A stretch of 64,000 nucleotides of DNA from Doris montereyensis (GCA_037039925.1 JAXRKP010001334.1:33501-97500); one strand, 5' to 3'; counted from the first letter of the stretch, positions 1 to 45,993 are shown. The notes: generated by a model not told the origin, from the sequence alone. Numbers and translations: made by a program.

Positions 1-45
1 TGTTTGGTGCAGGCTTTCTGATTTTGATGAAACTTGTATTCACAG

Positions 46-34511
<34,466 letters not shown>

Positions 34512-34689
34512 TTTTTTAAATTGTATACATAAAGTCACTCACGTTCAAGGACACATTAATAATATTCTTGTTTACATGTAAAATGTGTTAAAAATAATTT
34601 TCGTGACGATATTGTGAGCCAGTGAGCGGAATACTGTGGAACAAGTATTTTCTTATTGCTAGAAGGGAAGTAATTTATATTTGATTTCA

Positions 34690-34794
34690 CTAAAAAAAAA
34701 CCTTGAGAAAATCTTTCAACTGTTTGTGGGGCTTGAACCCACGACCTTTGAGTCGCGAGGCCGACACCTTGCCTCTGAACTACTGAGTCCCACC
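34690..34794 (-). repeat. SINE-B head fragment, reverse
   Basis: GGGGCTTGAACCCACGACCT and TTGCCTCTGAACTACTGAGT (plus-strand view) are the SINE-B head. It lies about 180 bases past the transporter stop, perhaps inside the 3' UTR. Confidence 0.7.
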
Positions 34795-34894
34795 CAGAAG
34801 GGAAGGAGCTCGCTGCTTGTTCTGTTGGAACAGAAAGGCGTGTGTGCTGTGAGAGTTGTAAGGCTAGTTGTCTACAGCCACTGCCTCCTCCACC

Positions 34895-35365
34895 ACAATG
34901 ATGATTTAACACAACAAGCTATTACTTATGTTGTCCACAGCCAGCACTCCTCTCATCACACAATGATGATGAAAGCGTGTAACACAATAAGCTATTACTT
35001 GTGTTGTCCACAGCCAGCACCTCTCTCATCACACAATGATGATGAAAGCGTGTAACACAATAAGCTATTACTTGTGTTGTCCACAGCCACCGCTCCTCTC
35101 ATCACACAATGATGATGAAAGCGTGTAACACAACAAGCTATTACTTATGTTGTCCACAGCCAGCACTCCTCTCATCACACAATGATGATGAAAGCGTGTA
35201 ACACAGTAGCTATTACTTGTGTTGTCCACAGCCAGCACTTCTCTCATCACACAATGATGATGATGTAACACAATAAGCTATTAAAGCCACCACTCCTCTC
35301 ATCACACAATGATGATGAAAGCGTCAAACACAATAAGCTATTACTTATGTTGTCCACAGCTGCCT
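34895..35365. repeat. About 72-bp tandem array
   Basis: About seven copies of AACACAATAAGCTATTACTT, GTGTTGTCCACAGCCAGCAC, TCCTCTCATCACACAATGAT and GATGAAAGCGT. One copy (35262-35286) is deleted. Each unit contains AATAAG and a TTGTCCACAG acceptor-like motif, which I regard as chance. Confidence 0.95.
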
Positions 35366-36440
35366 GTTCGCTCCTCGCCGTCCCATTCCTCACCGCTCCT
35401 CACTTTTGTGCGTCAAACATGTCAAACGCTTTCCGGGTTGTGAGGACGAGTCGGCTGTGTGTGACAGTGCGTGTTAGTGTGTGCTGGTGTGTGTGTGTGT
35501 GCGTGTGTGTTTTAGACTCGGTTGTCATAGTTTAAGGGATTGGTGGAGTGTGTTAAAATAAAACTCTAAATGAAACTGAGAGCAGCTCAAATTGAACAAG
35601 ACTAGCACTCTCGTTTAGCGTTCTCAAAATGGATGAGGAAAAGATAATTGAAGCGGTCAGACTGAGACCAACACTGTACGACAAAAAATGACAAGAGATA
35701 CAGCCAGCCATAGATATGTGGTTCAAATAATGTTGGAACAAGTGGCTTGTGAGAATACTTGGGGTAGTAGTTTGAATTCTTCTTGTTGGCTGCGTTCACG
35801 CCATATCGGATGAATCCAATAACGACGATTCTGGGTATAATATTTCCTTTTGTACCACCAAAGAAGAACTATTTTGCGCTTTCTTGTAAGCGCCACCATG
35901 CTTCAAGTGTCTAAATATACAATTACGGTGGGAGTGGAGCGGTTGATGTGGATAAGGAAGACCAGACGTTTCTGTCTAGATTTCTCATGATGAGGAGCGG
36001 AGCGGTGGCTGTGGACAACTAGGCTAAGCCATCTGCCAGTTACACCTATGAGTGTAAACTTCTAGGGTGTCGCACAAAATTACTTTTATTTCATGAAGGC
36101 AAATTTTATCATGAGATTCAAAGAGAGTAACAATAGCATTTATCAGATCTATCTCTGGTTGTTTCATTCAGACATATTTATGCTTTTTCCATTTTGTTCT
36201 CAGCAATGTTTTAGTACTCAGGATGAAAATGTTGGGTTTTTTTAACCTTTGTTACTTTGGTTTTTTTGTTGTATTAACTCTTTTTTTGTATGTCAGACAT
36301 GTTGCTATTGTCAATCGTACTTTAATGAGAGCGAAGGAGATGTGTACTTAGACAGTTTTGTTGGTAGGCCCCATGTCTCAATAATGTCCCCTCTTGAATT
36401 AATGCAACGTCCACTACAGACATGGGCTGTGTTGGTGAGT
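35366..36440. other. Intergenic, no recognisable gene
   Basis: GT-rich stretch at 35460-35515, otherwise unique sequence. GGATGAATCCAATAACGACG and GGAGTGGAGCGGTTGATGTG show no family I recognise. Confidence 0.4.
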
Positions 36441-36441
36441 G

Positions 36442-36731
36442 TTTCCTCTTCTTCTACTTCTTCTTCTTCTTCTTCTTTTTTCTTCTTCTTCTTCTTCTTC
36501 TTCTTCTTCTTCTTCTTCTTCTTCTTCTTCTTCTTCTTCTTCTTTTCTTTTTTCTTCTTCTTTTTCTTCTTCTTCTTCTTCTTCTTCTTCTTCTTCTTCT
36601 TCTTTTTTTTCTTCTTCTTCTTTCTTCTTCTTCTTCTTCTTCTTCTTCTTCTTCTTCTTCTTCTTCTTCTTCTTCTTCTTCTTCTTCTTCTTCTTCTTCT
36701 TCTTCTTCTTCTTCTTCTTCTTCTTCTTCTA
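36442..36731. repeat. (TTC)n tract, read as (GAA)n tail of a minus-strand LINE
   Basis: About 290 bp of TTC with occasional TTTTC. On the minus strand it directly follows the end of the LINE sequence at 36732-37270. Leu/Phe/Ser homopolymer frames here are products of the repeat. Confidence 0.95.
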
Positions 36732-37270
36732 AAGCTGTAATTTCATCTCTACACATTGCTCTGTCCGGTTTAATCTTGAAGATGTTAGAATCATGTGAAT
36801 TTCTTATATTGTTCCAGTGTCTCGATGTTGATGGTGGAAATGAGTGCAGGTGTCGTCTATTCTTAAGTGTGGGATCATGGATGTGAATGGTTTTCTTTTA
36901 CTTGGTTGCATGTCACTGAAGAGTCTTTTTAATCCTTTGAAAAATATGAGTAGTGTATCGATTTTTTTCTTCTTTCACAAAGAGGCTCTAGATCTGGTTG
37001 TTTGTTGGTATTTTTCGTTTTCTATTAGTTGTTTTGATGTATAAATGTTGTCACTCTCTGCTGGATCTTTTCTACTGCCTGAATTTTCGTTTCATGATGT
37101 GGGTCCCAGACTGTACTGCCGTACTCCAAAATTGGTCTCAAAAATGTTTTGTAACATTTCATTTTTATATCATGGTCACAATCGCACAAGTTTCTTCTGA
37201 GAAATCCTAGCGTCGAGTTTCTTTTTTTCTTACGTATGTTGATTATGTGGTCCTTCCATGTGCGTGACAC
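36732..37270 (-). pseudogene. Jockey/CR1-like LINE ORF2 3' end
   Basis: The minus strand reads MSRTWKDHIINIRKKKRNST, LGFLRRNLCDCDHDIK, CYKTFLRPILEYGSTVWDPH then ETKIQAVEKIQQRVTTFI. W..HI, LGFLRRNL and RPILEY..TVWDP are hallmarks of the region after the RT domain in jockey-like LINEs. Further down, with stops, come LEPLCERRKKS and WNNIRNSHDSNIFKIKP, the usual last motif. Only the 3' end is present, as expected from 5' truncation. Confidence 0.85.
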
Positions 37271-37280
37271 ATTTGTACAT

Positions 37281-37385
37281 GTTTCATCGGTAGGGCCTAC
37301 TTCTTTCTTTTTTTACTGCTCCCTCCTAGACCACCCTGAGATCATCGCATATGATGGACAGGGTAAATTTCAACTAAACAAAACA
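37281..37385 (+). repeat. SINE-D 3' part
   Basis: TCGGTAGGGCCTACTTCTTT, CCTGAGATCATCGCATATGA and GGTAAATTTCAACTAAACAA. It lies immediately upstream of the LINE remnant as read on the plus strand. Confidence 0.75.
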
Positions 37386-38127
37386 AACCACTGTGGATAC
37401 GTACCAAAAGGGATGAAGGCTTTAAATTTCTCAGCGCTTCTTTGATGTGCATGTAATTGTTGATATATATTGATCTGCCAAGGGGTCCCTGGGGAACTCG
37501 CAGCTTTCACACGCTTTCAATGAGGATGTTGAAATTAGGCATTATCGTTATCTACCTTTCAAAAGGGTTTGGTTTTACTTCCGCATGTGCAATGCCTCAG
37601 CCATATTGGTACTCATAGATATCATAATAATATATCATAATAATACATGATAATAATGCTACATAATATTAATAACAAATAAATGATGTGACATAATTAA
37701 TGAATAAATAAATGATAAATATTATAATGATATGAATAACATTTGACACATATTGTAGACTCTAGCATTTCCAATGTATCTTGATGTTATTTATAGTCGA
37801 GTCAGCCATACACTACCTTGTTAATGCCTGTTGTACTTTGTGTGGCCAACAGCAAATTAGGGAAATTTGTATGTAAGGCACTTTCTTCCCGTTATGTTGT
37901 AAATCACGTTATTGGTCACTCATGATATTTGTCTACTTATCTTTATCTTCCGTCTTTATTTTGATTTGTTTTCAGAGGCATGTGTGATGGGTTAATTTAT
38001 AGTCGAGTTAGTGGGAGGGGAGGGGTTGTTTTGTTGTTTTGTTTTTATTATTTTTTGTTTTAGTTTTCTGTTTTCAAAGGGTTTGTTTGTTGTGAGGGAT
38101 TTTTTTTGTGTGGGCAGACCGACTTAT
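37386..38127. other. Intergenic, no recognisable gene
   Basis: AT-rich, with an ATAATA-rich stretch at 37618-37740. Nothing coding was seen. Confidence 0.5.
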
Positions 38128-38525
38128 TATGCTACCTTTAGACAAGCAGTGAGGCAAGGGGCATGTCGGAAGTTAATGTAATGACACAAGATAATATGAA
38201 AGCCCCATAGGAACAAAGACGAGAAAAACACAAGGAATAGACAGAACAAAATCCAGGCCACCATGGGGATCGAACACCATGATTTTCTGCGTCGGCACCC
38301 ATCGTCTCGCCATGAAAGAAAGCGTGCTACCGCAGGGAGTGTAGTTAGCTCAATTGGTAGCACGCTTTCTTTTTCATGGCGAGGCGATGGGTGCCGACGC
38401 ATAGGTTGCGGGTTCGATCCCCATGGTGGCCAGAATTTTTTTCTGTCTATTCCTTGTATTTGTCTCTGTCTTTGTTCCTATGGGGCTTTCATATTATCTT
38501 GTGTCATTACATATGCTACCTTTAG
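38128..38525. mobile_element. Head-to-head SINE-E foldback with 14-bp target-site duplication
   Basis: TATGCTACCTTTAG occurs at 38128-38141 and 38512-38525. Between them two SINE-E copies face each other. The right copy has GTTAGCTCAATTGGTAGCAC, GGTTGCGGGTTCGATCCCCA and TCTATTCCTTGTATTTGTCT. The left copy is its reverse complement with about 10% differences and 35 extra bases outside. The arms could pair into a stem of about 160 bp. Confidence 0.85.
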
Positions 38526-38574
38526 TAGGATTTGGGAGTTTGGTTGTTGTGGGGTTTATTTTGCTGCTCTTTTT

Positions 38575-38576
<2 letters not shown>

Positions 38577-38612
<36 letters not shown>
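38577..38612. repeat. (TA)n microsatellite
   Basis: About 17 TA steps. Confidence 0.97.
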
Positions 38613-38614
<2 letters not shown>

Positions 38615-39595
38615 GTATCATCTTGTTAGCTCAAATGTAATATGTTTATTCTACCCTCTCTTTTAAATATAGACACAAAGCCTATGATGCGCATTGGTGG
38701 TAGAGCCGGGTGTGTGTATGTCAGTGTGTGTGTGTGTTAGGGTAGGGTTTTGGTTCTTGTAGATTTTGTCATCCGTTGCTGCCAAAGAACAATATGTGAG
38801 TGTGAGTGAGGTTGAGTTATTTTTAAATCGAAATATCGTATTTTTAATCTTGTGTTGTCAAGAGAACGTCTGTCTATCGTGTGCTACGAGGGTGCTGGAA
38901 AAGGGTTTCTGCTCAAGGAGGAGGTGTGAACGTAACGCATCATGAACGCAATGTGATAACTGATCTCCGGTGATGTTCCTATATTATTAGTTTTTCTTCC
39001 CTGCTGATCTTGTATGATGGTTTTAGTAGATAGTTTATCATGTTGTATGATTCTACCTTGTGGGAATCAATAGGCCCCAAGATGTATGCCTGCGAGTAGA
39101 TTGAATTCAAAGGATCTTATGTGTGTGACAATCAACAACTTTTGTGCATTTTGAAACACCTGCTTGAGGGTGTGTAAGGGGTGGGGGGGGGTGAGGGGGG
39201 GTGTGTGTGTGTGTGTGTGTGTTCCCAAAGCTGCCAACCAGCAGGTAATAAACGTGTTTAGTATGGGTTTTTTTGTTGGTTGAATCCGATAAAGCAGGGC
39301 AACTATGACCTTCCTATATGAGTTCTATTTTTGTGTTCATGGAAACAACAGAAGTCAGAAGCCAAAGTTGCGCAAGTTAAAATTAGTTTACGCGGTCAGA
39401 GTCTGTTTGTGGAGTGGGACGGGTTGTCAGCTACAAATGGCAAAATGGTTGAGGTGTTTTATTATATCATTTACAGTTCAATTTCATTTCTTTGCCATTT
39501 CAATTCAGTTGAGGCACACCATTAAAATAATGTCTATACTTGTGTGTTCAGTGACTGTTTGTTGAGATATCTTTGTTTGGCAGTACATAGCAATG
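38613..39595. other. Intergenic, no recognisable gene
   Basis: GT- and G-rich run at 39168-39222 (GGGGTGGGGGGGGGTGAGGG then GT steps). GATAAAGCAGGGCAACTATG at 39289 resembles 34206, an old dispersed element. Confidence 0.5.
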
Positions 39596-39790
39596 AGACG
39601 CCGGTAGCTCAGTTGGTAGAGTGTTTGACCACCACGCAGGAGGCCAGAGTTTGAACCCCAGTCCGGGCACACTGCTGGTAGGTTGCCCCTACGTCTTTCC
39701 TCTCTTCCCTCTGTCACTTCTCTGTCATCCTACTGTTTCCTCTTGATTCACCCTGAGATCACCGCTTATGGTGAACAAGGTGTTTTTTTT
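39596..39790 (+). repeat. SINE-D, full length
   Basis: The tRNA-like head (GCCGGTAGCTCAGTTGGTAG; B box GAGTTTGAACCCC) continues into ACACTGCTGGTAGGTTGCCC, CTTGATTCACCCTGAGATCA and GCTTATGGTGAACAAGG. This copy best shows that the orphan SINE-D 3' ends belong to a tRNA-headed element. Confidence 0.85.
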
Positions 39791-40439
39791 TAAGGATTAT
39801 GGATTGTTTCCTTCAAATCAAGCTTTGTTTGCTGTATATAGTTGCTTATTTTATCCATGTTTCTACTTTAATTATTTCAATGATCTATGTTTAGAGTTAA
39901 GACTAAGTTCTATGTTTGTTTGATTTTTACATTAGGTTGGTGCTTTAGAATCAAAATCTTCTTTTGCTAAACTAAAACGTTCCTCAAATTTATAGGGGAA
40001 TTTGTGATAATCAGATTTCTGTCAGGATGTTGGGATCTGTATGTTATATTAATCATTTGTAATATCAGCGCAAAATTAGTATTGAAAGTTAATGAAGATC
40101 AAGGAGTTTGATCGAAAATTCATGAACAGTCATTCATTGCAAAATGTATATGTTCGAAATCTCTTGTTCAGCGATGCAACATTTTGAATTGCACAATCAT
40201 GTATGAATGTTAAGTCAGAAAAATTGTCGATAACTGGCAACCAAAATATAAAATAAAGCAGAAATCACCACTACATCATCTTTGGGGCTTAAAGAAAGAC
40301 ACTCTCCCGAACAAAGAAAAGAAACACCACGGTGAGCGGAGATCCACCAAATGTCGTATTCAAAGAGCCTCAAATCAAGATGGAGCTGATTGACAATCAA
40401 AGAAAGAAATCAGATCCGTTAACCCTGATGATGTCATCA

Positions 40440-41110
40440 CAAAATACCATTGATGACTACCCTGACAACTGAATCCATGTATACACAGATGGGTCAGCTC
40501 TCAAAGCAATATCAAATACAGGGGTATCTACATCCAATACCCAGATGGCACCTGTGATGAATTCCCTGGGGCTTGCGGAGAAAAATGTACCAACTTTGAA
40601 GCAGAGGCAGCAGCCATAGAAACAGTACTCTACCACCTCAACACTTTTTCAATACATTCCCAGCTAAAATATCAGATATCGTCATTTTTACAGATGAAAT
40701 GTCTGTCCTACAAGCTCTCAACAACTGCCAGAGATCTGATCTCAGACAAACATGATTAGGAGCTGACCAAGTAATTAAAACCTCTGGTATCGAGCTAGTA
40801 ATGCAGTGAATCCCTGGACATGTAAGCACACCAGCAAATGACAAAGCAGACACTCTTGGCAAAAGGGGATCTAGACAAGAATGACCAAACACAAAAACTA
40901 CAATGCAGACCGCGAAACAAATCATCAAAGTTAACAGCAAAGAGGACTGGATGAACAGATGGGCTTTGGGAAAGACTGGAAGAGATTTATACAGACATGT
41001 GACCACCCCACAGACAAATGACAACATCAACCAACTTAAACGAAAAGACCAAGTCAGCATCTTCAGGCTCCCAACACACCACATACAGCAAACAGAATAA
41101 ATCCTGAACA
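40440..41110 (+). pseudogene. LINE ORF2 C-terminal RNase H domain, decayed
   Basis: The translation reads DYPDN-stop-IHVYTDGSALKAISNTG, DEFPGACGEKCTNFEAEAAA, then one frame over KISDIVIFTDEMSVLQALNN and QIIPGHVSTPA-like IPGHVSTPANDKADTLGKRG. These are the four RNase H-I motifs (TDGS, E in NFEAEA, FTD, and the C-terminal Asp in NDKAD). The end LKRKDQVSIFRLPTHHI is typical of ORF2 tails. Several stops (TGG to TGA at 40469, 40758) and one frameshift make it non-functional. Confidence 0.85.
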
Positions 41111-41269
41111 TGCCCTATCTTTATCTTTAAACCTATCACTAATAATATGTGAAATCAATGTAGGTCAATGAATACCATTTAAAGTCATTGAAGGTATGTG
41201 ACTTATATACCAAAAATCGTTGGAATATATATGTATATACTATTATGTAAGAACTACTATGTAAAGGTC

Positions 41270-41447
41270 AAGCTATTAGTGCTATTAGTAGTGATATTAG
41301 TAGTGCTATTAGTAGTGATATTAGTAGTGATATTAGTAGTGATATTAGTAGTGCTATTAGTAGTGCTATTAGTAGTGATATAGTGCTATTAGTAGTGCTA
41401 TTAGTAGTGCTATTAGTAGTGATATAATGCTATTAGTAGTGCTATTA
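41270..41447. repeat. 12-bp minisatellite (GTAGTGATATTA)
   Basis: About 14 copies alternating TAGTGATAT and TAGTGCTAT. It follows the LINE remnant by about 160 bases and runs directly into a SINE-D head. Confidence 0.95.
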
Positions 41448-41590
41448 GTAGCTCAGTTGGTAGAGCGTCTGACCACCACCGAGTTCAAGTCCCAGTTGGC
41501 CTGTAGACAGTTGGCGGGTGCTGCTGGCTGGTAGGTCCTACTTCTTTTCTTTCTCTCCTTTACTTATGATTTCATCTTAGTGCAGTCCTT
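41444..41590 (+). repeat. SINE-D
   Basis: GTAGCTCAGTTGGTAGAGCG, GAGTTCAAGTCCCAG and CTGGTAGGTCCTACTTCTTT. The 5' end is fused to the 12-bp array and the 3' end is lost after CATCTTA. Confidence 0.8.
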
Positions 41591-42151
41591 GAATTACCTT
41601 TTAAGCGCCCACCTCTCGCAATTTCACGCCCTACGTAAACCTTTGTGTTTACATTGAGCGGCAGGCCATCTTGCTCTGTGCGTTCAACATCCTCTCTGCT
41701 GTGGCAACCCCGGATTGTTTACATATTTCTGACTTCCTGTCAGCTGATCTTCACAAAAGAATGCGATCGGTCTACACTTTCCCGCCACTACCCTCAGTTG
41801 GTCACATTAAACGCCCTGACCTTTAATCTTGTATTCTATTCTAAATTTAGAACAATAGCATCCTTTATTTGACCAATCAGAGCTAACAAAAAAAAAGAGG
41901 TGTGTCACCTGTCAGATTTTTCGACTTGAACAAATTAGACCTGTACTGACGGGTGTCGGTTTCTGTCGCTTTGAACTTTCAGCCGGGGTTTTGTTGTTGG
42001 TTTAAACGCTAAAGGGTTAGCAAGCAATGGCCAAGATAGGAACAAGTGGCCTATACCCTGGTATAGGGTGGAAAGGCAATGAGGATGATATTTCCAAAAA
42101 CTTTTCAATGTGGTGATGATGATATGTGAAATAGCCGACTTTCCACCACTG

Positions 42152-42424
42152 ACTTTGGTTTAGCTGTCAGACTTGATATCATGAGGTTCCGGGTTCAAAT
42201 CCTGGTAGAGCTAAGTCACGTTGTGTTTCTTGAGAAAGACACTTAACACGTGTTTTCCCCGCTCTACCCAGGTGAAAATGGGTGTACAAGCACTAGCTTG
42301 GGAGTGAAAACCTGCATCAGGCTAGCGTCCTGACCAGCGGGTGATTATCGGCACCTGTTCCGCTTCACGCTTCAGAAACCTGGATAAGTTTCGGCTCTGT
42401 GGGCCGTAAAGGCCTTGAAGAAAC
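42152..42424 (+). repeat. SINE-C copy
   Basis: TAGCTGTCAGACTTGATATC, GGTTCCGGGTTCAAATCCTG (clear B box), TACAAGCACTAGCTTGGGAG and TGGGCCGTAAAGGCCTTGAA. One of the best preserved copies. Confidence 0.88.
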
Positions 42425-43065
42425 TTTACTAATGTTGACCTCACCCAGCTCACACTTGGAAGGTTGCCTAGCAGTTTAGCGGGCCTGGTGATTGCCCTCT
42501 TCTTTTCCTTTTGTTCTTACTTGTGGGGGGGGGGGGGGTGGCGGCAAAGATGAACAAGTTTGTGACAAACCAACAAAAATAAGCATAAATATGTGCAGTG
42601 CAATTTGAGACACTGTACACAAAAAGCAAACAATTTTTTATATCCATTTTTTATGGTCACCTTTTGTGACAAAACCATTTTTGTTCTTTAATGCATTTTA
42701 ATTTTATGTTACACATTAACTAAACAGGGTTTCTTCTTACATTTAGTCAAGTTACTTTTATTTTTGAAAACTTTTGATCAGGTCGTTGCGATAGTATTAC
42801 TGAGAATTATTGCTGTAATATTGCTGAGTGAGAATATCATATTATTATTATTATTATGATTTTTTTCTCTCTGCCATATTGTTTATTTTATATATATTAT
42901 TATTATATTTGACCTTTAAAAACAACCAGTTGACTATATGCATTTTATTTCTCACACATTGCATTGATAATAAAATAGACCAGAATGATGTTGAGTAATG
43001 ATTTCTTCAATCATTGTATACATACATGATTGTATTCTTTTGTGGTCCTAGTTTTTGTTGGATGA
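42425..43065. other. Intergenic, no recognisable gene
   Basis: Poly-G at 42523-42538, ATT run near 42842. Otherwise AT-rich unique sequence. Confidence 0.5.
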
Positions 43066-43185
43066 TTCCGGTTGGTCCTACTTCTTTCCTTTCACTCTTT
43101 TACTTATGCTTTCAATTTGCTGTTTCTTCTTAATTCATTCTGAGATTACCGCAAATGGTGGACAGGGTAAATTCCTACTAAATGA
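43066..43185 (+). repeat. SINE-D 3' part
   Basis: CCGGTTGGTCCTACTTCTTT, CATTCTGAGATTACCGCAAA and GGACAGGGTAAATTCCTACT. Confidence 0.7.
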
Positions 43186-43283
43186 ACGTATTTTTTGTAC
43201 CGAATTTGACCCACTAAATATACTACATTCTTTGGAAATGTTTGTTCACAGTTTTTATTCATTATAAATCTTTCTTGTTGATC

Positions 43284-45300
43284 TTAGATTGTCAACCGAT
43301 CTTAGATTGTCAAAGATCTTAGATTGTCAACAGCGTCGTTCTGCCAAACCACAATCTGGGGTGAGAGACAGGATTGACGCCAATCAGTGACAGAAACTTT
43401 CTGCTGCCAAGAGTCCCTGGGGAGCTCGTGAGCTTTCAAACACTTTCGATGATGTGATGATGTGTCAACGGTCTTAGACTGGAGTGTCAACGTCGTAGAT
43501 TGTCAACGGTCTTAGACTGGAGTGTCAACGGTCGTAGATTGTCAACGGTCTTAGACTGGAGTGTCAACGGTCATAGATTGTCAACGGTCTTAGACTGGAG
43601 TGTCAACGGTCGTGAGATTGTCAACGGTCTTGGACTGGAGTATCAACGTCATAGATTGTCAACGGTCTTAGACTGGAGTGTCAACGTCATAGATTGTCAA
43701 CGGTCTTAGACTGGAGTGTCAACGTCATAGATTGTCAACGGTCTTAGACTGGAGTGTCAACGTCATAGATTGTCAACGGTCTTAGACTGGAGTGTCAACG
43801 TCATAGATTGTCAATGGTCTTAGACTGGAGTGTCAACGTCATAGATTGTCAACGGTCTTAGACTGGAGTGTCAACGGTCAGAGATTGTCAACAGTCTTAG
43901 ACTGGAGTGTCAACGGTCATAGATTGTCAACGGTCTTAGACTGGGGTATCAACGGTCGTAGATTGTCAACGGTCTTGGACTGGAGTGTCAGCGGTCATAG
44001 ATTGTCAACGGTCTTAGACTAGAGTGTCAACGGTCGAGATTGTCAACGGTCTTAGACTAGGAGTGTCAACGGTCAGAGATTGTCAACGTGTCGAGTGAGA
44101 GTGTCAACAGTCTTAGACTGGAGTGTCAACGGTCATAGATTGTCAATGGTTAGACTAGAGTGTCAACGGTCGTAGATTGTCAATGGTCATAGATTGTCAA
44201 CGGTCGTCGAGATTGTCAATGGTCATAGATTGTCAACGGTCGTAGAGTATCAACGGGTCGTAGAGTGTCAACGGTCGTAGATTGTCAACAGTCTTAGACT
44301 GGAGTGTCAGCGGTCGTGAGAGTGTCAACAGTCTTAGACTGGAGTGTCCACGGTCGTAGATTGTCAACAGTCTTAGACTGGAGTGTCATTCAGTGTCAAC
44401 AGTCTTAGACTGGAGTGTCAATGGTCGTAGATTGTCAACAGTCTTAGACTGGAGTGTCAACAGTCGTAGATTGTCAACAGTCTTAGACTGGAATGTCAAC
44501 GGTCGTAGAGTGTCAACGGTCTTAGACTGGAGTGTCAACGGTCGTAGAGTGTCAACGGTCTTGGACTGGAGTGTCAACGGTCGTAGAGTGTCAACGGTCG
44601 TAGAGTGTCAACAGTCGGAGATTGTCAACGGTCTTAGACTGGAATGTCAACGGTCGTAGAGTGTCAACGGTCGTAGAGTGTCAATGGTCATAGAGTGTCA
44701 ACAGTCGTAGAGTGTCAACAGTCGTAGAGTGTCAATGGTCGTAGAGTGTCAATGGTCGTAGAGTGTCAACGATCGTAGAGTGTCAACAGTCGAGAGTGTC
44801 AACAGTCTTAGACTGGAATGTCAACGGTCGTAGAGTGACAACGGTCGTAGAGTGTCAACGGTCGTAGAGTGTCAACGGTCGTAGAGTGTCAACAGTCTTA
44901 GACTGGAATGTCAACGGTCGTAGAGTGTCAACGGTCGTAGAGTGTCAATGGTCGAGAGTGTCAACGGTCGTGAGAGTGTCAACGGTCGTAAAGTGTCAAT
45001 GGTCGTAGAGTGTCAACGGTCGTAGAGTGTCAATGGTCGTAGAGTGTCAACGGTCGTGAGAGTGTCAACAGTCTTAGACTGGAATGTCAACGGTCATAGA
45101 TTGTTCACGGTCTTAGACTGGAATGTCAACGGTCGTAGAGTCTCAACAATCTTAGACTGGAATGTCAACGGTCACAGATTCTCAACAATCTTAGACTGGA
45201 ATGTCAACGGTCGTAGAGTGTCAACAGTCTTAGACTGGAATGTCAACGGTCGTAGAGTGTCAACAGTCTTAGATTGGAATGAGATTGTCAATGATTGTCA
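43284..45300. repeat. 2-kb composite minisatellite
   Basis: Two related units alternate: a 22-mer (CGGTCTTAGACTGGAGTGTCAA) and a 17-mer (CGGTCGTAGATTGTCAA). In the left half they pair into 39-mers; in the right half the 17-mer (CGGTCGTAGAGTGTCAA) runs alone in blocks. Some units are shortened to CGAGATTGTCAA. Open frames across it are repeat products. Confidence 0.97.
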
Positions 45301-45491
45301 ATGTAAGAAATTCACTTTCATGTATTTTTTTCTTCTTAAAGATCTGAGCAACGTCACTCTTTGGACATGAAAGGAAATAATGAAAAGACATTGAAATGTA
45401 AACACATGTGTCGTGTAAACAACGGGTTGTTCTAATGGAAAAGAAGGACTTCCATACGTTATGAGAATGTTACCTACTGTACTCATGTAGA

Positions 45492-45993
45492 CCACATAGC
45501 ACATATTATGGTCAATTTTTGGGCCCTGTGGTCGAGCCCTCTCGGCGATGGGTGCCGACGCAGAGGTTGCGGGTTCGATCCCCATAGTGGCCTGGATTTG
45601 TGTGCTACTTAAAGGGAGTGAAAACCTATTGAACTAATTATTACATTTACAATGGATAGAGTTGGGCAGGAGCTTGCATCTGTATGAGGACGAGGCGGCC
45701 CCGCCCTTCATGAGTCTTCTGCTTTCCTTTTCCCCCAAGCCAACAGAGAAAATAAATCCATTAAAAAATATGTTTGATTTCTAAAACAAACAAAAAAACT
45801 CCTAAAAACATCAGCTGCAAATCAGAACGTTTTATGGATATTTAGTTTTAAGGGATGGTTTGTTTGTTTGGGGGGGGGGGTTCACCATAAAAGATAGCTG
45901 ACCTATAATATTGTACAGAAGATAAAGGCAGGTGATTATCTGGAGAGGGCTCGACCACAGGGCCCAAAAATTGACCATAATGTGTGCTATGGT
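45492..45993. repeat. Inverted repeat, arms about 50 bp, with SINE-E fragment
   Basis: GGTCAATTTTTGGGCCCTGT and GGTCGAGCCCTCTC at 45492-45542 are repeated in reverse complement at 45946-45993. The left arm runs into a SINE-E head piece (GGTTGCGGGTTCGATCCCCA, to 45602). Between the arms is a segment with GGCGGCCCCGCCCTTCATGA, shared with 52010. Confidence 0.75.

Noticed and set aside
34895..35365. Series of alternative 3' splice acceptors (TTGTCCACAG) or poly(A) signals downstream of the transporter
   Set aside because: The motifs recur only because the 72-bp unit is repeated; no exon follows them.
36249..36886. Poly-Phe, poly-Leu, poly-Ser and poly-Glu frames
   Set aside because: Translations of the (TTC)n tract that follows a LINE end; the same applies to 51356-51881.
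40638..41111. Minus-strand 157-codon frame
   Set aside because: Antisense shadow of the LINE RNase H remnant, whose plus-strand translation carries recognisable motifs.
43500..45370. Open frames repeating VLDWSVNG or VLDWNVNG
   Set aside because: Translation products of the 39-bp minisatellite.
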